A DNA stretch of 64,000 nucleotides. It comes from CAVYBY01 sp963766935. GTDB lineage: Bacteria; Actinomycetota; UBA4738; HRBIN12. The DNA lies in assembly GCA_963766935.1 (NCBI GenBank), contig CAVYBY010000008.1, positions 310,001 to 374,000 of the forward strand, read 5' to 3'. Within the stretch, counting starts at the first letter, position 1. Each line of letters begins with the position of its first letter. This document shows positions 1 to 7,583 of the stretch, piece by piece. The translations under genes and the position numbers were made by a program. The notes under the pieces are model-generated. The model was not told where the DNA came from, did no database searches, and worked only from the letters and a program-made list of their open reading frames with translations.

Positions 1-293
1 TGCAGCCCGTCCTCGTCGACGCCCGCCCAGCCGAGGACGAAGCCGATGAGGTCCTCCCCGTCGAATGCGCCGTGCGGGACGTTGCCGCTGTAGGCGAGAG
101 CAAGAATCTCCTCACGCGGCAGCAACTGCTGCGGACCCCACGTGGCCGCCATGACGGCCAAGATCGCCTCGGCATCGGCGATCGAGGTCAGCGGTCGAAG
201 CTCGACGCCGGCGGCTCGAGCCGCATCGGCAGCGAGCTGCGACGCGCCGTTCAGTCTTCTCAGCCGCCGGCCGGCGGCGGCAGCTCCTGCCAC
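1..293 (-). CDS. GNAT-superfamily acetyltransferase, partial (3' end outside window)
   Basis: The reading frame is open from a GTG at 293 to the window edge, giving the first 97 residues. After a short Ala/Arg-rich leader comes a segment beginning ELRPLTSIADAEAIL and continuing through ATWGPQQLLP, then a strand pattern ending in IGFVLGWAG. This resembles the N-terminal half of the predicted GNAT acetyltransferases of the COG3375 type, which often sit beside menaquinone genes. The acetyl-CoA binding motif would lie beyond the window. The start overlaps the end of the small upstream membrane-protein gene by about 34 bases, which suggests translational coupling. The start has no strong Shine-Dalgarno and is uncertain. 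Substrate unknown. Confidence 0.6.
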   Translation of the reverse strand, partial: MAGAAAAGRRLRRLNGASQLAADAARAAGVELRPLTSIADAEAILAVMAATWGPQQLLPREEILALAYSGNVPHGAFDGEDLIGFVLGWAGVDEDGL

Positions 294-433
294 TCCACGT
301 CGTCGACGTCTTCTCCGCGGCGCCGGCGCACAACCTGGACGACGGCGGTCACGATCGCCGCGATAAACGCGAGCTTCATCAACCGACGGAAGAAGCCCTT
401 CTTCTTACCTGTCTCTTCGGCCTCTTCACCCAC
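260..433 (-). CDS. Small single-pass membrane protein, 57 aa
   Basis: A GTG start at 433 is preceded by a strong Shine-Dalgarno (AAGGAGAG). The product has an acidic N-terminus (VGEEAEET), a basic patch (GKKKGFFRR), one hydrophobic helix (about residues 20-34), then an Arg-rich stop-transfer segment and an acidic tail ending ELPPPAGG. The charge pattern predicts a cytoplasmic C-terminus. No family is recognised. A hairpin (CCGGCC-GAAC-GGCCGG, 456-471) lies in its leader. The gene is probably co-transcribed with the acetyltransferase that follows it on the minus strand. Confidence 0.6.
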   Translation of the reverse strand: MGEEAEETGKKKGFFRRLMKLAFIAAIVTAVVQVVRRRRGEDVDDVEWQELPPPAGG

Positions 434-614
434 GGACCTCTCCTTCCCGTAGGAACCGGCCGAACGGCCGGCTCCCGAATCTCTTCCCTACTGTTACTGC
501 GAGACTCTAACGTACACGTTGTGATGCCCGCATAGACAACCCACGGCCGCCGTGGAATGATCCGGCACCCGGGCGCCACCCCCGTTGCGCCCCCGGCCGC
601 AGGGAGGGTCCACC

Positions 615-2393
615 GTGCGTCTCGCACCCCGTTCGGCCCACCGACCAGTCTTCAAACGAAGTCTTCTCGCTGTGGGGCTCGCAACCGCATTGGCGCTCGG
701 CACGCTGGCTGCGGCAACCCCCGCACTGGCCGCCGGCCCGACCCAGTGCCCGGCGGCATTCCCCACCAAGAACGCGGTCGACGGCGTGACCGGCACCGGC
801 TACACCGTCGAGCGCGGCACCGTTCCAGACCCCTTTACCGCCACGATCCTCGGACGGATCACCGACGGCATCGCGCCGGGGGTCGACATGATCATGGCCG
901 ACCTCGATTCGCCGGCACTCGACCGGGCGGGCGGGGTCTGGCAGGGGATGTCCGGCTCGCCGGTCTACGCAGGCAACGGCAAGCTGATCGGATCGGTTTC
1001 CTACGGGTTGTCGTTTGGCCCGTCCAAGATCGCCGGTCTGACACCGGCCGCGTCGATGAAGCCGATCCTCACGCAGCTTGCGGCAACCACGACACGCGCA
1101 CAGTCAAGCGCCGTCATGCGCGAGCGGGTCTCGGCCACCACGTCCGCCGCCTCCCGGGTCGCCGCGACCGGAGATGCCACATCGGCCCAGGCGGCCGGGG
1201 GGTTCCAGCAGCTCGCCGTCCCGTTGTGGGTCTCGGGCACCGAGACCGCGGGGAACCATGCGCTGTTCGATCGGCTGCAGCAGCGCCTGCCCGGGGCGCG
1301 GGTCCTTGCCGGTGGAGCGACCGCCGGTGGAGCGTCGGCACCCGCATCCTCCATCTCGGCGGGTGGCAACTTCGCGTCGGCCATCTCTTACGGCGTCGCC
1401 ACGCTGGCGGCGATCGGAACGACCACATTCGTCTGCAACGGGACGGCCGTGGCGTTCGGCCACCCGTTCCTCTCCGCGGGCTCGGTTTCGATGTCCGCTC
1501 ACCCGGCCACCGCCGTCTACGTCCAGCCGGACTCGGCGGGCGCGCCCTTCAAGGTCGCGAACCTCGGCGGCGTCGCCGGCACGGTCGACCGCGACACGCT
1601 GACCGGCATCCGGGCACAACTCGGGGTCACGCCCCCGACGACGCTCATCACGTCGCACCTGACATCGAGCACGGGTGGCGGGTTCAACGGGACCACGCAC
1701 GCGGTCTATCCGAACTACACGGCCGACGCGGCGGCGTTCCACACGCTGTTCTCGATCCAGAAGGCGCTCGGTTACGACGGTGTCGGTTCCGCCGACGTGA
1801 CGATCACCGTGAAAGGCGTCCGCGCGAGCGGAAAGGCCTTCACGGTGAGGATCGCCGACTCGTACGCCGACCAATACTCCATCGGGTTCGCGGTGGCCGA
1901 TCAGATGTTCTTCTTGATCGACAGCCTCGAGAATCAGCCCTTCGAAGAAGTCCACCTCAAGCACATCTCCGTGAACGGGTCGGTGAGCCCGACCTACAAC
2001 GCAGAGCTGATCACCGGCGTGAAAGTGCTGCAGGGGACGAAGTACGTGAAGCCGCCCGAGCCGATCGCCGCCGCCCCGAAGAAGGATCTGGCGCTGCGGC
2101 TCACGCTGACTCCGTACCGCAGCACGGCCTCCACCACGGTCGACGCGGCGCTGGCCGTCCCGGCCGGCACCAGGGGCCAGTTCGGGTTCCTGACGATCGA
2201 GGCCGGTCAGGCCGAGTTTCCCCTGGGCGATCCGTCGTCGTTCCCGCAGTTGCTCAACGCCTGGCGCCACAAGGCCATGAACGCCTCGATCGAGATCACG
2301 CTGTACCTCGACACGGCGACGGTGAGGACGGTGGTTCCCACCAGCGGACCGGTCGGATTCTTCGACGGCTTCTACGACGTCATCGTCGAGTAG
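615..2393 (+). CDS. Secreted SpoIVB-type (S55-like) peptidase-domain protein
   Basis: The 592-residue protein starts at GTG 615, which has AGGGAGG eight bases upstream. An in-frame TTG at 585 has no such site. Residues 1-40 form a signal peptide with an Ala-rich cleavage region (TPALAA). The block with GMSGSP at 111-116, followed by VYAGNGKLIGSVSYG and IAGLTP, is the serine-nucleophile region of the S55/SpoIVB family. The histidine-type motif AFGHPF lies near residue 283, after the serine motif, whereas in SpoIVB the histidine precedes the serine. That order is, to my knowledge, common in large secreted S55-like proteins of soil bacteria, so it marks a separate branch. It is probably extracellular. 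Peptidase activity and substrate are unproven. Confidence 0.65.
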   Translation: MRLAPRSAHRPVFKRSLLAVGLATALALGTLAAATPALAAGPTQCPAAFPTKNAVDGVTGTGYTVERGTVPDPFTATILGRITDGIAPGVDMIMADLDSPALDRAGGVWQGMSGSPVYAGNGKLIGSVSYGLSFGPSKIAGLTPAASMKPILTQLAATTTRAQSSAVMRERVSATTSAASRVAATGDATSAQAAGGFQQLAVPLWVSGTETAGNHALFDRLQQRLPGARVLAGGATAGGASAPASSISAGGNFASAISYGVATLAAIGTTTFVCNGTAVAFGHPFLSAGSVSMSAHPATAVYVQPDSAGAPFKVANLGGVAGTVDRDTLTGIRAQLGVTPPTTLITSHLTSSTGGGFNGTTHAVYPNYTADAAAFHTLFSIQKALGYDGVGSADVTITVKGVRASGKAFTVRIADSYADQYSIGFAVADQMFFLIDSLENQPFEEVHLKHISVNGSVSPTYNAELITGVKVLQGTKYVKPPEPIAAAPKKDLALRLTLTPYRSTASTTVDAALAVPAGTRGQFGFLTIEAGQAEFPLGDPSSFPQLLNAWRHKAMNASIEITLYLDTATVRTVVPTSGPVGFFDGFYDVIVE

Positions 2394-2419
2394 CCGAGCG
2401 GCAACCACACGCAGCGCGA

Positions 2420-2452
2420 GGGCCCGGCCGGGTCAAGCACTCGGCCGGGCCC
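2420..2452. terminator. Bidirectional hairpin between convergent genes
   Basis: A perfect 11-bp stem (GGGCCCGGCCG with CGGCCGGGCCC, loop 11) lies between the S55 protein gene and the convergent MFS gene, covering the last codons of the latter. There is no long T-run on either side. Position between two converging genes supports a shared terminator. Confidence 0.5.
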
Positions 2453-3605
2453 GTGCCGCAAGCGGCACCCGATCGGCCCACGGGGCCGCCCCCGCGATGA
2501 CCACGGCAAAGGCGGCGGGGATAACGAGCGCGAGACGGAGACCAACCAGGTCCGCCGCCAATCCGATCGTCGCCGGACCGACCATCGAGCCCAGATAGCT
2601 GATCGTCACGACCCACGCCAGGGCGGTCCCACGCCCGACGAAGGTGTTGCCCGCCGCGCTGAACGCGGTCGGCACGACGGAGGCCAGGCTGACGCCGAGC
2701 ACAGCAAAGCATGCGACGGCGATGGCGGGCTCGCGCAGAACGATCCCGATTCCGAGGGCCGCGGCCGCCCCCACGCCCCCCGCGCGGACGAGCGTCACCG
2801 AGCCGAGGCGCGCGGACAACCGATCCCCGGCGAACCGCGACGTCACCATGCCCACGGAGAACGCCACGACCGCGAATGCCGCAACGGTCACCGTGGTGCC
2901 GAGCGACTCGCGCAGGTACAGGGCTCCCCAATCCATCGCCGATCCCTCGATGAGAAAGCTGCTGAAGCCGATCAATCCCAGGAGCACGACGCGGCGGGAT
3001 CGCAGCGGATGATCGGCGTGTCCGCGATCTGCGCCGGCGCGGTGCTCATCGGACGCGAGCATCCACAGCGTGCCGAGCGCGACCACGGAAAGCGCCCCCG
3101 CGGTGATCGCGAACTGCTCCGACGGAGCCATGTCGATCGCGGCGGCGCCGGCAGCGGCCGCGGATCCGATGAGCAGTCCGACGCTCCACAGACCGTGGAT
3201 CCCCGACATGATCGGTCGGCCGATGCTCCGTTCGACGCCGACGGCATTCGTGTTGATCGCGACGTCGAGCACGCCGCTCGCCGCACCAAGCACGACCAGC
3301 GAGACGGCCAGCGTCGGGAGATCCCGAGCGAACCCCGGACCGATCAACGCCAGGGCCAGAAGCGGCATCCCCACGCGGATCAGGGTGCGTGAACCGACCC
3401 GCCTGAGCAGCGGCTCGGCAAGCCGCGTGCCGGCGAACAGCCCGACGGCGAAACCGGTGAGCGCGAGACCCAGGCCGCCGTCGTCGACCGCCGTCCGGAC
3501 CTTGATCGAGGGCAGCCGGGGGCCCAGGCTGCCCATCAGCCCGCCGTGGATCGCGAACGCCACTCCGATCCCGACGCGGGCCCGTCCCGCGAGCGGCGTG
3601 GTCAC
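2433..3605 (-). CDS. MFS transporter, YbjJ/fucose-permease-like
   Basis: The 390-residue protein starts at GTG 3605, preceded by an AGGA-type site and overlapping by three bases the stop of a small remnant ORF upstream. It shows twelve hydrophobic segments. The motif following TM4-5, AINTNAVGVERSIGRPIMSGIHG, is characteristic of the YbjJ-like branch of the major facilitator superfamily, where members export sugars or drugs. An open frame reaches upstream to about 3764, but that part is Arg-rich, non-hydrophobic and overlaps the remnant, so it was left out. Substrate unknown. Confidence 0.75.
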   Translation of the reverse strand: MTTPLAGRARVGIGVAFAIHGGLMGSLGPRLPSIKVRTAVDDGGLGLALTGFAVGLFAGTRLAEPLLRRVGSRTLIRVGMPLLALALIGPGFARDLPTLAVSLVVLGAASGVLDVAINTNAVGVERSIGRPIMSGIHGLWSVGLLIGSAAAAGAAAIDMAPSEQFAITAGALSVVALGTLWMLASDEHRAGADRGHADHPLRSRRVVLLGLIGFSSFLIEGSAMDWGALYLRESLGTTVTVAAFAVVAFSVGMVTSRFAGDRLSARLGSVTLVRAGGVGAAAALGIGIVLREPAIAVACFAVLGVSLASVVPTAFSAAGNTFVGRGTALAWVVTISYLGSMVGPATIGLAADLVGLRLALVIPAAFAVVIAGAAPWADRVPLAARARPSA

Positions 3606-3757
3606 ACCGAGCGGTCCTCGCCCACGGCGGCGGCGGAGTCCAGCGCGACGACGAGACCGGCCCCTCCGCCCCCGACGGCGATGCCACGACCCGTCGGCCG
3701 GCCCCGCCGATCCTCGATCTGCGACGGGTCGAGCCGCGCACCCTTGCGGAATCGCAT
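3602..3757 (-). pseudogene. 5' fragment of a YpfJ-type zinc metallopeptidase gene
   Basis: A 51-codon frame begins MRFRKGARLDPSQIEDRRGR and stays parallel for about 37 residues to the N-terminus of the intact metallopeptidase at 4650-5531, which begins MRFRKGARLDPSQIQDRRGR. The match covers the basic leader, the RGRP segment and the start of the glycine-rich membrane helix. It then breaks off into unrelated sequence (LDSAAAVGEDRSV) and stops in overlap with the MFS start. No clear Shine-Dalgarno precedes it. It is best read as the remnant of a duplicated or recombined metallopeptidase gene. It could still be translated as a short leader coupled to the transporter. Confidence 0.6.
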
Positions 3758-3769
3758 GACTCATTATCA

Positions 3770-3789
3770 GGGAGCCGCGAGGGGCTCCC
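3770..3789. other. Hairpin between divergent transcripts
   Basis: A perfect 7-bp stem (GGGAGCC with GGCTCCC, loop of six) is followed by TTTC on the plus strand. It sits just upstream of the metallopeptidase fragment on the minus strand. Function uncertain: terminator-like element or 5'-leader hairpin. Confidence 0.3.
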
Positions 3790-3896
3790 TTTCACCGGAC
3801 CGGCTCACCGACTTCTACGCGAGGGCCTCGCGTACGCTCAGGAGATGGGGAACGATCGCGACGCGCGAAGCCCGTCCATCGACTGAAGGAGGCAAG

Positions 3897-4247
3897 ATGG
3901 AAAAGGACGATCCGTGGGACGAGAACGACGGCGAGGAGCTCGAAGCCGAGATCATGAGGGCCGACCACCCGTTCGGAGCGGACCTGCACGGCACGACGCC
4001 GGCGGAGGCACTCGAGGGTGAAGGACTCGAGGAGGCCCTGGCCGAGGAGCGGCCCTCCGGACGGACGATCGACGAGGCGCTCGAGGTCGTCGACGACGGG
4101 GTTCCCGACCTCGAGGACGAACTGGTCGCCGAGGGGCACCGCGTGATGGACGACTTCCCGTCCCCCGAAGAGGCGGCACTGACGGTCCGCGACGAGGCTC
4201 CGGGCGCGACCGACCACGAGGACCCCCACCCCGTCGACGAGGCGTAA
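3897..4247 (+). CDS. Acidic DUF5709-like protein, 116 aa
   Basis: ATG 3897 is preceded by a near-perfect GAAGGAGGC site. The protein is strongly acidic and hydrophilic, with no membrane segment. Residues 30-60 carry GTTPAEALEGEGLEEALAEERP, a Leu/Glu pattern seen in small actinobacterial proteins of the DUF5709 type, whose function is not known. The C-terminus is rich in Asp, Glu and His (DHEDPHPVDEA). Family assignment rests on pattern only. Confidence 0.55.
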   Translation: MEKDDPWDENDGEELEAEIMRADHPFGADLHGTTPAEALEGEGLEEALAEERPSGRTIDEALEVVDDGVPDLEDELVAEGHRVMDDFPSPEEAALTVRDEAPGATDHEDPHPVDEA

Positions 4248-4274
4248 CGCGTTCGGATCCGGTGAGCGGCAACG

Positions 4275-4358
4275 CCGGATCTCGGCGACCGCCGCCGTGT
4301 ACCCGCGAATGTCGGCGATTAGGAACGCATGGACGTCGGCGTCTTCGCCAGCGTCCAT
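4275..4358 (-). pseudogene. Remnant of a class III cyclase N-terminus
   Basis: On the minus strand 28 codons read MDAGEDADVHAFLIADIRGY and then TAAVAEIR. The stretch AFLIADIRGYT matches the first beta strand and metal-binding aspartate region typical of actinobacterial adenylate/guanylate cyclase domains. Nothing cyclase-like follows: the frame runs antisense into the acidic gene 3897-4247. This looks like a short surviving fragment of a lost gene. Short length makes the call tentative. Confidence 0.4.
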
Positions 4359-4403
4359 CTGAGTGTGACGATCACCCCGCGGTTCGGCGGAGCAGGAGGT
4401 CCG

Positions 4404-4640
4404 AACCCTGCCAGTCCTTCGTCGGCCCGCTTCTACGCGGCCGCAGGCGCGGAGGCCGCGGGGTTCCGGGCGTGCCGCAAGTGTCGTCCCGAGACCAGCC
4501 CCGACTCGCCCGACTGGGACGTCCGGGCCGACCTCGTGGGTCGCGGCCTGCGCTTGATCGCCGATGGAGTGGTCGACCGCGACGGGATCGGCGGGCTCGC
4601 GAACCGCCTCGCGGTGGTGAGCCGGCACCGCGCTCCGCCC
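4404..4640 (+). pseudogene. Fragment of an Ada/AlkA-type methylphosphotriester repair gene
   Basis: The plus strand encodes about 75 residues with ARFYAAAGAEAAGFRACRKC, then RPETSPDSPDWDVRADLVGR, LRLIADGVVDRDGI and LANRLAV. This is the zinc-binding N-terminal part and start of the AraC-like helices found in Ada-type DNA repair activators (CRKCRP cysteine pair). The first cysteine pair that should precede it is absent. The frame then runs antisense through the 3' end of the metallopeptidase gene instead of into a glycosylase or methyltransferase domain. Both ends of the gene are missing and no start is visible, so it is a remnant. Confidence 0.6.
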
Positions 4641-4649
4641 ATCGAAGCG

Positions 4650-5531
4650 TCAGACGGAGCCGCTGAACGTGTCGCACTTCCTCGGGTTGCCAGTTTGGTA
4701 GCCGGTGTCGAACCACTGCTGGCGTTCCGCGGCCGATCCGTGGGTCCACGTCTCCGGGTTCACGCGACCCTGGAACTCCTTCTGGATGCGGTCGTCCCCG
4801 ACGGCGGCCGCAGCATCCAACGCGTCGGCGATGTCGGTGTCCGTGATCTGCGCGAGATAGCCGGTGTCGACGCCGTGGGCGGCCCAGACGCCGGCGTAGC
4901 AGTCGGCTTGCAACTCGATTCGAACGGACGCGCTCTGTGGACCCTCGCTGCCACCACCGGCGCGGTCGAGCGTCCCGAGGAGGTCCTGCACGTGATGGCC
5001 GTACTCGTGGGCGAGCACGTAGCCCTGCGCGAGCGGGCCACCGCGAGCGCCGAATTGATCCTTGAGCTGCTGGAAGAAGCCGAGGTCGATGTAGACCTGC
5101 GCGTCACCCGGGCAGTAGAAGGGTCCGACCTCCGTCGTCGCGCGACCGCACGCCGAGGAGGTCTCCTGGACGAAGAACACGGTCGGCGCCTCGCGGTACC
5201 CGTCGATCCGCCCCCGCCAGTACTCCTGGATGCTGTTCACGAACGCGACGATCCGGCAGTCCTCGCTCCCCTGTGCATCCGCCCCGGTTTGGCAGTGGCT
5301 CAAGTCCGGCGGCGTCGAGTTGCTCCCCACCGTGACACCGGACAGATCGCGAAGTGCTTGTTCGATCGAGGTCGAGGGCGAGTCGCTGTTCAACGCGTTC
5401 ATGAGGATGAGAACCACTGCGATCACGAGACCGGCTCCACCGCCGCCAACGGCCAGCCCGCGCCCCGACGGCCGTCCCCGCCGATCCTGAATCTGCGACG
5501 GATCCAACCGCGCGCCCTTGCGAAATCTCAT
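4650..5531 (-). CDS. Neutral zinc metallopeptidase, YpfJ family
   Basis: The 293-residue protein has a basic cytoplasmic leader (MRFRKGARLD), a glycine-rich hydrophobic helix (about residues 27-45) and an extracytoplasmic catalytic domain. The zinc-binding HExxH motif is HEYGH at 175-179, and a downstream IELQADCYAG block (from about 205) supplies the third ligand region. This is the family layout of PF04228. ATG 5531 is preceded by AAAGG. Physiological substrate is not known for the family. A broken copy of its 5' end lies at 3602-3757, so this locus has been duplicated or rearranged. Confidence 0.85.
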   Translation of the reverse strand: MRFRKGARLDPSQIQDRRGRPSGRGLAVGGGGAGLVIAVVLILMNALNSDSPSTSIEQALRDLSGVTVGSNSTPPDLSHCQTGADAQGSEDCRIVAFVNSIQEYWRGRIDGYREAPTVFFVQETSSACGRATTEVGPFYCPGDAQVYIDLGFFQQLKDQFGARGGPLAQGYVLAHEYGHHVQDLLGTLDRAGGGSEGPQSASVRIELQADCYAGVWAAHGVDTGYLAQITDTDIADALDAAAAVGDDRIQKEFQGRVNPETWTHGSAAERQQWFDTGYQTGNPRKCDTFSGSV

Positions 5532-5541
5532 TGACGCCTTT

Positions 5542-6900
5542 CTACCCAGATCGGGTCGCCGGCGAACCGATAACCCGGTACAGGCGCCAGCGGCCGGGGA
5601 CGCCCTTCAGGTCGTGGTCGCCGGCATCCTCGAACGCGAGGCCGGAGCCGGCGGTGAGGTCCTTGACCGTCTGCGACACCAGCACTTCGGATGCCTGGGC
5701 GTTCGCGGCAACCCGCGCGCCGATCGAGACCGCCAGCCCGCCCACCTTGCCATCGATGACCTCGCACTCGCCCGTGTGGATGCCGGCTCGGATCTCGATA
5801 CCGAGCTCCCGGATACGCTTGGCGATGTCGAGAGCGCAGTGGATCGCACGCGCGGGGCCGTCGAACGTGGCGTAGAAGCCGTCGCCGGCGGTATCGATCT
5901 CGATGCCGTTGAGGCGACGCAGCGAGTCGCGCACGATCCCGTGATGCCGCTCGAGAAGCTCCTTCCACGCTCGATCGCCCATCTCGGCGGACCGCTGCGT
6001 GGAACCGACGATGTCCGTGAACATCACAGTGGCCAAGACGGTGCCCAACGCGGCCGGCGGCCGCTCGGCGCCGACGAAGTCACGGATCTGTTCGGCCCAC
6101 GCGGGGAACTCATCGGTACTCCAAGCGTCGCCCGGCATCTCCCGGACCTCAGCGGCGTGCATCTTGGACGCGATGTACTCGGCCTGCTCCACGCTGCCCT
6201 TTCGGTCCTTGTGCACGAGCAGCAGCGTGGGTGTGTGCACGACATCGAGGACGCTACGGACGTCGATCTCGTACCAGATGTCCGCCATCTTGCGCGCCAC
6301 ATCGGGCGTGCACGAGCCGCGACTCATGATCGACGTGGACAACGCGGCCCCCGCAGGCAAGACGTTCCCCGCGACCTCCTGGTCTTCGAGGAACGCCCTC
6401 CCATAGGCGTCGGTTCCCCAAAGGTCGATGAACTCGAGCTCTGCTTCCCGGTCCTCGAGCGTCTGGCCCCAGGGGAAATCCTCGGCCCAGGCAAAGCGCG
6501 GCGTCGGCTCGAGCCAAACCATCGCTCGCGGAAGTCGCGGCCGCATCGCGGCGGCCAGGACGTTGACCGCTCCGCTCGCGAAGACACCCAGGAGCACCGG
6601 TCTGCGGCTCCCGATCGTGTTGAGCACGGTGACGAAATCGGACACACGAGTCTCGAGCGTGGGGAGCTCGACGTTGCGACTCGACAGTCCGATGCCGCGC
6701 GGGTCGTGCGTGATCACCCTGGAGAACGACCGCAACTCGCGGAGCCAAGGCCCCCACGTCGGGTCCATCCACTCGAGGTCGATGTTGCCCGGCCAGTCGG
6801 ACTGACAGGCAAGGTCGATAGGACCGTCGCCGTCCACGCGATAGCCGATGTAGACCCCGTCACTGGTGTGGGCGTAGCCGAACGTCGAGCTCTCCGTCAC
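5542..6900 (-). CDS. Alpha/beta-hydrolase fold fused to class III nucleotide cyclase
   Basis: The 452-residue protein has an N-terminal alpha/beta-hydrolase domain (about 1-280) and a C-terminal class III cyclase catalytic domain (about 288-450). The cyclase has both metal aspartates (FTDIVGST, D296; AGDG, D340). At the usual adenine-selecting lysine it has D336 (EIDTAGD), and at the transition-state asparagine it has S392 (VSIGAR). In the hydrolase part the nucleophile elbow reads LGVFASG, with Phe where GxSxG needs Ser, so it may be a ligand-sensing domain and not an enzyme. Fusions of this type are common in actinobacteria. Its immediate upstream neighbour is a divergent ECF sigma gene. 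Confidence 0.75.
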   Translation of the reverse strand: MTESSTFGYAHTSDGVYIGYRVDGDGPIDLACQSDWPGNIDLEWMDPTWGPWLRELRSFSRVITHDPRGIGLSSRNVELPTLETRVSDFVTVLNTIGSRRPVLLGVFASGAVNVLAAAMRPRLPRAMVWLEPTPRFAWAEDFPWGQTLEDREAELEFIDLWGTDAYGRAFLEDQEVAGNVLPAGAALSTSIMSRGSCTPDVARKMADIWYEIDVRSVLDVVHTPTLLLVHKDRKGSVEQAEYIASKMHAAEVREMPGDAWSTDEFPAWAEQIRDFVGAERPPAALGTVLATVMFTDIVGSTQRSAEMGDRAWKELLERHHGIVRDSLRRLNGIEIDTAGDGFYATFDGPARAIHCALDIAKRIRELGIEIRAGIHTGECEVIDGKVGGLAVSIGARVAANAQASEVLVSQTVKDLTAGSGLAFEDAGDHDLKGVPGRWRLYRVIGSPATRSG

Positions 6901-7012
6901 AGCCCGATCCTCACCCGCCAGTCACCCCGGGCACAACCCGCCTCGTTCGATAACGAGCTGGACGGGCGAGCCATCCACCTCTTCCTTTGGCGTCCCGAAG
7001 TCGACGGCAACC

Positions 7013-7038
7013 GTAACCTTCCACCGGTGCCGAGCGTC
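7013..7038 (+). promoter_or_regulatory. Candidate ECF-type promoter upstream of the sigma gene
   Basis: GTAACC (7013-7018) is followed after 16 bases by CGTC (7035-7038), about 30 bases before the sigma factor start. This AAC / CGTC pattern is typical of promoters read by ECF sigma factors, so the gene may regulate itself. Short motifs only. Confidence 0.35.
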
Positions 7039-7067
7039 CTAGTTGGTGTACACGACATGAGCGAGAC

Positions 7068-7583
7068 GTGAGCGACGAGACCCGACGCGATGAACGCGAA
7101 GCCCGCAGCAGCCGGCTCGACGACCTGTACCGCAGGCACGCCGATGCCTCGGTCAGGCTCGCGTACCTGCTCACGGGCGACCGCGAGCTCGCGGAAGACC
7201 TGATGCAGGAGGCGTTCGTGAAGGTGGCGCGGCATCTCGGACATCTGCGGAATCCCGACGGATTCGAGGCGTACCTGCGGCGCACCGTCGTCAACCTGGC
7301 CAACTCGCAGTTCCGCCGGCGGCGGCTCGAGCGCACCCATCTGGAGCGGGAACGATCCCTCGCCCGTCCCAATCAGGCGGCCGACGAGCGGGTGGAAGAT
7401 CGCGACTCCCTCCGAGGGGCGCTGATGGCCCTTCCGGTCCGCCAACGATCGGCGATCGCCCTGCGGTACTACCTCGACCTGCCCGAGGCCGAGATCGCCG
7501 ACCTGCTCGGGTGCCGGGTGGGGGCGGTCAAGGCCCTGCTTCACCGCGGTCTCGACTCCCTTCGCGCGGGAGTCGCTCCATGA
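7068..7583 (+). CDS. ECF-family RNA polymerase sigma factor
   Basis: The 171-residue protein carries sigma region 2 (LYRRHADASVRLAYLLTGD, then AEDLMQEAFVKVARHL and the -10 recognition helix around YLRRTVVNLANSQFRRRR) and sigma region 4 (LPVRQRSAIALRYYLDLPEAEIADLLGCRVGAVKALLHRG). Length and domain pair fit the SigE-like ECF sigma factors of actinobacteria. GTG 7068 was chosen because an ATG 11 bases upstream is followed at once by a stop. The next gene overlaps by four bases and encodes a membrane protein that could act as its anti-sigma factor. Confidence 0.85.
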   Translation: MSDETRRDEREARSSRLDDLYRRHADASVRLAYLLTGDRELAEDLMQEAFVKVARHLGHLRNPDGFEAYLRRTVVNLANSQFRRRRLERTHLERERSLARPNQAADERVEDRDSLRGALMALPVRQRSAIALRYYLDLPEAEIADLLGCRVGAVKALLHRGLDSLRAGVAP

